Part shown: piece after piece, positions 60,748-64,000 of the stretch | Numbering within the stretch: position 1 is the stretch's first letter | Layout: every line of letters starts with the position of its first letter | Source: Pseudoruminococcus_B sp937901805 | GTDB lineage: Bacteria; Bacillota; Clostridia; Oscillospirales; Ruminococcaceae | Direction: 5' to 3' | Assembly (NCBI GenBank): GCA_963560245.1 | Contig: CAUWNS010000005.1 | Span: 50,575-114,574, forward strand | Length of the DNA stretch: 64,000 bases | Made by a program: the position numbers and the translations under genes | The notes under the pieces: model-generated | What the model saw: the letters and a program-made list of their open reading frames with translations, nothing else | Database searches by the model: none | What the model was told of the DNA's origin: nothing

Positions 60748-60999
60748 TTATTCGCGAATTCCCTTTGAAAAACGGTTTTTTTGCCGTTTTAAAGCATTGG
60801 CACGAAGTCCGACTAAGAAAAAAAGAATTAAAGGGATTAATAGAAAAAGCATAAGTTTTTCCAGTGAAATCCCCATTACAGTTACAACCAGAGGTAAGAC
60901 TAATCCAAGCCAACCGGCCCTGCGGGTCAGCAAGTATTCGAGGATACTGAAAATGACAATCAGGCCCGCCGCAATTCCCAAATGCATCGGTGTAAACAT
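60748..60999 (-). CDS. small membrane protein of unknown function
   Basis: 83 residues with two to three membrane helices (MHLGIAAGLIVIFSILEYLL; LGLVLPLVVTVMGISL; LMLFLLIPLILFFLVGL) and a basic tail RQKNRFSKGIRE. ATG 60999 with AAAGGAGAG was chosen over an upstream in-frame start. It precedes alr by 71 bp in the same direction and may be co-transcribed. No family recognised. Confidence 0.72.
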   Translation of the reverse strand: MFTPMHLGIAAGLIVIFSILEYLLTRRAGWLGLVLPLVVTVMGISLEKLMLFLLIPLILFFLVGLRANALKRQKNRFSKGIRE

Positions 61000-61371
61000 C
61001 GTCTCTCCTTTTGGGTACTTCCCATTTATCAAATTTAGAGTTCTGTACATTTTAACAATAATTGTAGTATGTCTGTTGTTTTCGATTTTACCGCTTTTCC
61101 TTAGAAAAATCAATGAAAAATCCGATGGATGCCTGTTTCTTTTGTCCAAATGCATACGGGTTGCTTTCTGGAAAAAGTGGGGGGTGATATTTGGATGAAT
61201 AAGACGTACGATTTATTTATTTTTCTACTGTCTGAAATATCAGAAATATCTGGAAGAGGTTCATTAAGAAAAATATCATGAAAGCTTTCCTGTCTCGACA
61301 AATTATTCACGGCTAATCCTTTATGCTGTGGAAAAGAGGATTGTTTTTTGGGGAAAAGGAGGAATTTTTCC
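61000..61371. other. divergent intergenic region before spoIIAA
   Basis: 372 bp between the minus-strand membrane gene and spoIIAA. No supported gene. It must hold the promoters of both flanking units; a sigma-H site is expected before spoIIAA by analogy with Bacillus, but I could not identify one with confidence. Confidence 0.5.
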
Positions 61372-61695
61372 ATGCCTGTCAGGATAAAACAGGATAATCA
61401 TGCAATTACTGCTTATCTGGTTGGTGAAATTGATCACCACAGCGCAAAACGAATGCGGGAAGAAATTGACCATGCGATTGAAAGCGCTTGTCCCTCTCTA
61501 TTGATTTTGGATTTTACGCAGGTGACGTTTATGGACAGCTCAGGGATTGGCTTGGTAATGGGCCGCTATAAAACGCTGACTCTGTCCGGGGGACAGAGTA
61601 TGGAAGTGCGCGGGGTTTCCAGTCAAACTGCCCGTGTGATGAAACTGGCCGGATTGGACAGGCTTGCAAAAATCAATGTGGAGGGAAAACAGTAA
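61372..61695 (+). CDS. spoIIAA: anti-sigma F factor antagonist SpoIIAA
   Basis: STAS-domain protein (107 residues) that, when unphosphorylated, frees sigma-F from SpoIIAB in the forespore. The phosphorylatable serine is in FMDSSGIGLVMGRYK (about residues 50-64), and LVGEIDHHSAKRMREEID is the usual N-terminal strand-helix. ATG 61372 with AAAAGGAGG was chosen over a start at 61348. First of the classic three-gene operon; overlaps spoIIAB by 1 base (TAATG). Confidence 0.95.
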   Translation: MPVRIKQDNHAITAYLVGEIDHHSAKRMREEIDHAIESACPSLLILDFTQVTFMDSSGIGLVMGRYKTLTLSGGQSMEVRGVSSQTARVMKLAGLDRLAKINVEGKQ

Positions 61696-62144
61696 TGGCG
61701 ATAAAAAATCAATTTAAAATGACCATTCTCAGCCAATCTGCAAATGAATCCTTTTCCAGAGCAGCTGTCGTGGCGTTTATCGCCCAGTTGGATCCGACAG
61801 TGGATGAGCTTGCAGATATTAAGACAGCAGTATCTGAAGCGGTGACGAACTGCATTGTCCATGCCTATAAAGAAGGCGAGGGGAGAATCTACATAGATGT
61901 CAAGTACGATGACAAAAACATAGTTACAGTAAAAATCAGAGATAAGGGCTGCGGTATTGAAGATGTGGAACAGGCAATGGAACCCATGTATACCACTTGT
62001 ACAACCGGAGAGCGCGCTGGACTGGGATTTGCAGTGATGCAGTCGTTTATGGATAAGTTAAAAGTGGTCTCTGCACCTGGAAAAGGGACAAGCGTAACCA
62101 TGGTGAAACGCATTTCACAAAAGGAAACACAGGATCATGAATGA
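61695..62144 (+). CDS. spoIIAB: anti-sigma F factor SpoIIAB
   Basis: 149-residue GHKL kinase that binds sigma-F and phosphorylates SpoIIAA. ATP-site motifs: N-box EAVTNCIVHAYKEG (about residues 36-49), G1 RDKGCGIEDVE and the lid plus G2 GERAGLGFAVMQSF, then GKGTSVTM. ATG directly at the spoIIAA stop. Its own stop overlaps the start of sigF, so all three genes are translationally coupled. Confidence 0.95.
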   Translation: MAIKNQFKMTILSQSANESFSRAAVVAFIAQLDPTVDELADIKTAVSEAVTNCIVHAYKEGEGRIYIDVKYDDKNIVTVKIRDKGCGIEDVEQAMEPMYTTCTTGERAGLGFAVMQSFMDKLKVVSAPGKGTSVTMVKRISQKETQDHE

Positions 62145-62805
62145 AACTCTGCTGGACCGGGAGGAAATGATTGAACAAAATCTCGGTCTTGTCCACCTAT
62201 GCGCCCATCGGTTTAAAGGCAGGGGGATTGAATATGATGATTTGTTCCAAGCAGGATGTATGGGGCTTATTAAGGCGACCGATGCGTTTGATGCAAACCG
62301 GGGCGTGAAATTTTCTACTTATGCGGTTCCCGTCATTTTGGGGGAAATGAGGAGACTGTTCCGGGATGGTGGAAGTGTAAAAGTGGGGCGCACTTTGAAG
62401 GAACAGTCGCTGAAAGCCACTCGTATTCGGGAAAATTTTCTGACAAAGGAGGGAAGGGAGCCAACGGTCAGTGAGATTGCTGAAAAACTTGGAACAGATG
62501 AGGAGACGGCGGCTATGGCGGTTTCTGCGTCTATTCCTCCTATGTCTTTGACGGAAAATGAGGACGAAGGAGGAGGGCAGTTTGATATTCCTGTCCAGTC
62601 CCATGAGGAGGGAATTGCAGATCTTCTTTCCTTGGAAGAGGTTATGACAACTCTGGAAGAGCGTGATCGCATACTTATTCAGCTGCGGTACTTCAAAAAT
62701 CAGACCCAGACTCAGACAGCAAAGGTGCTTGGGATGACGCAGGTACAGGTATCAAGGAGGGAAAAGAAGATCCTGCTGATGATGCGGGAAAAATTGTTAA
62801 ACTAA
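62137..62805 (+). CDS. sigF: RNA polymerase sigma-F factor
   Basis: First forespore-specific sigma factor. 222 residues: region 2 (DDLFQAGCMGLIKATDAFD, KFSTYAVPVILGEMRRLFRD, about 35-75), region 3 (TVSEIAEKLGTDEETAAMA) and region 4 (TQTQTAKVLGMTQVQVSRREK). Shorter than the 255-residue Bacillus protein but with all DNA-binding parts. ATG 62137 overlaps the last codons of spoIIAB. Terminator follows at once. Confidence 0.95.
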   Translation: MNETLLDREEMIEQNLGLVHLCAHRFKGRGIEYDDLFQAGCMGLIKATDAFDANRGVKFSTYAVPVILGEMRRLFRDGGSVKVGRTLKEQSLKATRIRENFLTKEGREPTVSEIAEKLGTDEETAAMAVSASIPPMSLTENEDEGGGQFDIPVQSHEEGIADLLSLEEVMTTLEERDRILIQLRYFKNQTQTQTAKVLGMTQVQVSRREKKILLMMREKLLN

Positions 62806-62850
62806 AAAGAGCGTCCCTGAAAATTATATTTCCAGGGACGCTCTTTTGCT
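62805..62850. terminator. terminator of the spoIIA operon (bidirectional)
   Basis: 15-bp perfect arms (62805-62819, 62833-62847), A-run and T-run ends, between converging sigF and metA. Confidence 0.9.
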
Positions 62851-62867
62851 TTTGTCAAATCCTATGA

Positions 62868-63782
62868 TCATTCCTGTGTAAAGGTATAGGGGGTACGCTG
62901 ATAAACAAAATAGTTAAGCCAGTTTGCATAAAGTAAATGGGCGTGTCCTCTCCATACATAAGGGGGAGTTTGAGAAGGGTCGTTTGAAGGGAAATAACGA
63001 TAGGGCTGCTGGATGGCCATACCCTTGGCGAGGTCCCGTTCATATTCCCCTTTTAAAGTGTCCCTGTCATATTCTGAATGCCCGGTGACAAAGAAATTTC
63101 GATTCTCTTTGTCTGAAATCAGGTATACGCCTGCCAAATCAGATTGCGCTAGAATAGTTAAATTAGAGCAAGCCCTCACATCTTCGGTACGGATTTCCGT
63201 ATGTCTGGAGTGAGGTGCAAGAAAAACCTCATCAAATCCACGGACCATTGGGTGATAAGGAGTAAGGACCGCATGTTCAAAAATACCAAACATCTTATGG
63301 GATAAAGGATATTTGGGAATTCCATAATGATAGTACAAAGCGGCCTGGGCGCCCCAGCAGATATGGAAAGTGGAAAAAACATGTGTTTTCGACCACTCCA
63401 TAATTTGACAAAGTTCCTCCCAGTAATCCACTTGTTCGAAGGGGATTTGTTCTACCGGTGCGCCGGTGATGATCATCCCATCAAATTTTTGATTCTTTAC
63501 ACCGTCAAAGGTTTTATAAAACTTCAGTAAATGCTCTGCCGGCGTATTTTTGGATTGATGGGTCGCCATCTGAAGCAGTTCAATTTCCAGCTGGAGCGGG
63601 GTGTTGGATAATAGACGAAGCAACTGTGTCTCGGTCTCAATTTTTTTGGGCATCAAATTTAAGAGTACAATCTTCAAAGGGCGGATGTCCTGGTGGGAAG
63701 CATGCTGCTCCTTCAAATAGAATACATTTTCCTGTTCCAGCTTTTCAGCTGCGGGAAGCCCGTCAGGGATATTAATCGGCAT
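62868..63782 (-). CDS. metA: homoserine O-acetyltransferase (MetA family)
   Basis: Activates homoserine for methionine synthesis. 304 residues of the class I glutaminase-like MetA fold: catalytic Cys142 in FHICWGAQAALYYHYGI, His/Glu partners in VTGHSEYD. Residue 111 is Glu (TGAPVEQIPFEQVDYWEEL), the residue reported to select acetyl-CoA over succinyl-CoA (Gly in E. coli), so acetyl transfer is predicted. ATG 63782 with AGAGGTG upstream. No met operon or S-box riboswitch is visible in the 30-bp leader. Single gene. Confidence 0.94.
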   Translation of the reverse strand: MPINIPDGLPAAEKLEQENVFYLKEQHASHQDIRPLKIVLLNLMPKKIETETQLLRLLSNTPLQLEIELLQMATHQSKNTPAEHLLKFYKTFDGVKNQKFDGMIITGAPVEQIPFEQVDYWEELCQIMEWSKTHVFSTFHICWGAQAALYYHYGIPKYPLSHKMFGIFEHAVLTPYHPMVRGFDEVFLAPHSRHTEIRTEDVRACSNLTILAQSDLAGVYLISDKENRNFFVTGHSEYDRDTLKGEYERDLAKGMAIQQPYRYFPSNDPSQTPPYVWRGHAHLLYANWLNYFVYQRTPYTFTQE

Positions 63783-63813
63783 TTTTTCACACCTCTTTAG
63801 AAAACTATCCCTA

Positions 63814-63841
63814 ATTATAGCAGAGGAGAGAAAAAAGTAAA
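63814..63841 (-). promoter_or_regulatory. sigma-A promoter of metA
   Basis: On the minus strand TTTACT (63841-63836), 16-bp spacer, TATAAT (63819-63814), about 30 bp before the ATG. Confidence 0.65.
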
Positions 63842-63860
63842 GAAATTTGGCGAAAAGTTA

Positions 63861-63889
63861 TTGACACCAGAATTTTGATATGATAATAT
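63861..63889 (+). promoter_or_regulatory. strong outward-facing promoter (P1)
   Basis: TTGACA (63861-63866), 17-bp spacer, TAATAT (63884-63889), followed by a small inverted repeat GTCG..CGAC at 63896-63913. No coding start follows within the window. Confidence 0.78.
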
Positions 63890-63974
63890 AACTAAGTCGT
63901 CGGAAACGGCGACATTCTTTTCACATCATGTTCAAACACAAAAGCAAGAAAATGGAAAACATGAAAAAAAGATG

Positions 63975-64000
63975 TTGACAAAGTCTTGAAGATGTGATAG
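63975..64000 (+). promoter_or_regulatory. second outward-facing promoter (P2), cut by window end
   Basis: TTGACA (63975-63980), then 17 bp to TAG at 63998-64000 where the -10 would begin; the rest lies outside. With P1 this gives tandem strong promoters about 114 bp apart, an arrangement usual before rRNA operons (inference). Confidence 0.55.

Noticed and set aside
62868..63782. Homoserine O-succinyltransferase label
   Set aside because: Glu at position 111 points to acetyl-CoA use.
1..64000. CRISPR arrays, prophage or transposase genes
   Set aside because: No regularly spaced repeats, phage structural genes, integrases or transposases were seen on either strand.

Overview
The window reads as a chromosomal segment of an anaerobic, endospore-forming Gram-positive bacterium of the class Clostridia, most likely an Oscillospirales/Ruminococcaceae-type organism (inference from gene content, not a database match). 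The basis is the sporulation genes (spoIIP, gpr, spoIIAA-spoIIAB-sigF), two [FeFe]-hydrogenase-family proteins, a bifunctional AdhE, a Re-type citrate synthase, a one-chain PurL, diaminopimelate dehydrogenase, strong AGGAGG-type ribosome binding sites and many intrinsic terminators. No prophage, insertion sequence, CRISPR array or plasmid gene was seen. Most of the window is ordinary core chromosome.

Layout. 1-6.6 kb: 3' part of an ABC exporter, small regulators, spoIIP and gpr facing away from rpsT, and a methyltransferase. 6.8-12.3 kb: an operon for the oxidative branch of the TCA cycle towards 2-oxoglutarate (Re-citrate synthase, GntR regulator, aconitase, isocitrate dehydrogenase) with a 12-bp-arm operator over its -10 box. 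12.3-18.7 kb: an RND permease with its own TetR regulator and operator, a MATE exporter and a VOC protein. 18.8-22.3 kb: an M20 amidohydrolase, a decayed DUF4037 gene, diaminopimelate dehydrogenase and a Crh-like HPr homologue. 22.4-27.7 kb: mtaB and purL.

27.8-38.5 kb is a redox block. A minus-strand operon carries a 2Fe-2S thioredoxin-fold protein, a PAS-containing sensory (group C, HydS-type) hydrogenase homologue and a SpoIIE/PP2C phosphatase. After a plus-strand set (DUF3810, a coiled-coil protein with an HPD motif, a HIRAN protein) come a small Cys protein with a group B [FeFe]-hydrogenase, then adhE with a near-consensus Rex operator at its promoter. 38.7-42.3 kb is a ferrous-iron operon (feoA, feoA, feoB, Cys-rich FeoB partner, DtxR-family regulator) with three copies of GTTAG-N6-CTAAC.

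42.3-64 kb: a phosphotransferase with an altered metal motif, a membrane protein, nagA, pyrimidine salvage (cdd-pdp), tRNA-Pro(CGG) with a consensus promoter overlapping the pdp stop codon, a MATE gene remnant behind the tRNA, an HD hydrolase, Xaa-Pro aminopeptidase, folC, an M42 aminopeptidase, a MacB-like ABC/FtsX pair with a very long coiled-coil insert, alr, the spoIIA operon and an acetyl-CoA-type MetA. The right edge carries what look like two tandem strong promoters facing out of the window, possibly of an rRNA or tRNA operon.

No entirely new multi-gene system can be demonstrated from sequence alone. The best leads are the sensory hydrogenase/phosphatase operon beside a second hydrogenase and Rex-controlled adhE, the HPD-motif/HIRAN gene pair, the Crh-like HPr homologue, and the two exporters with long extracellular coiled coils.
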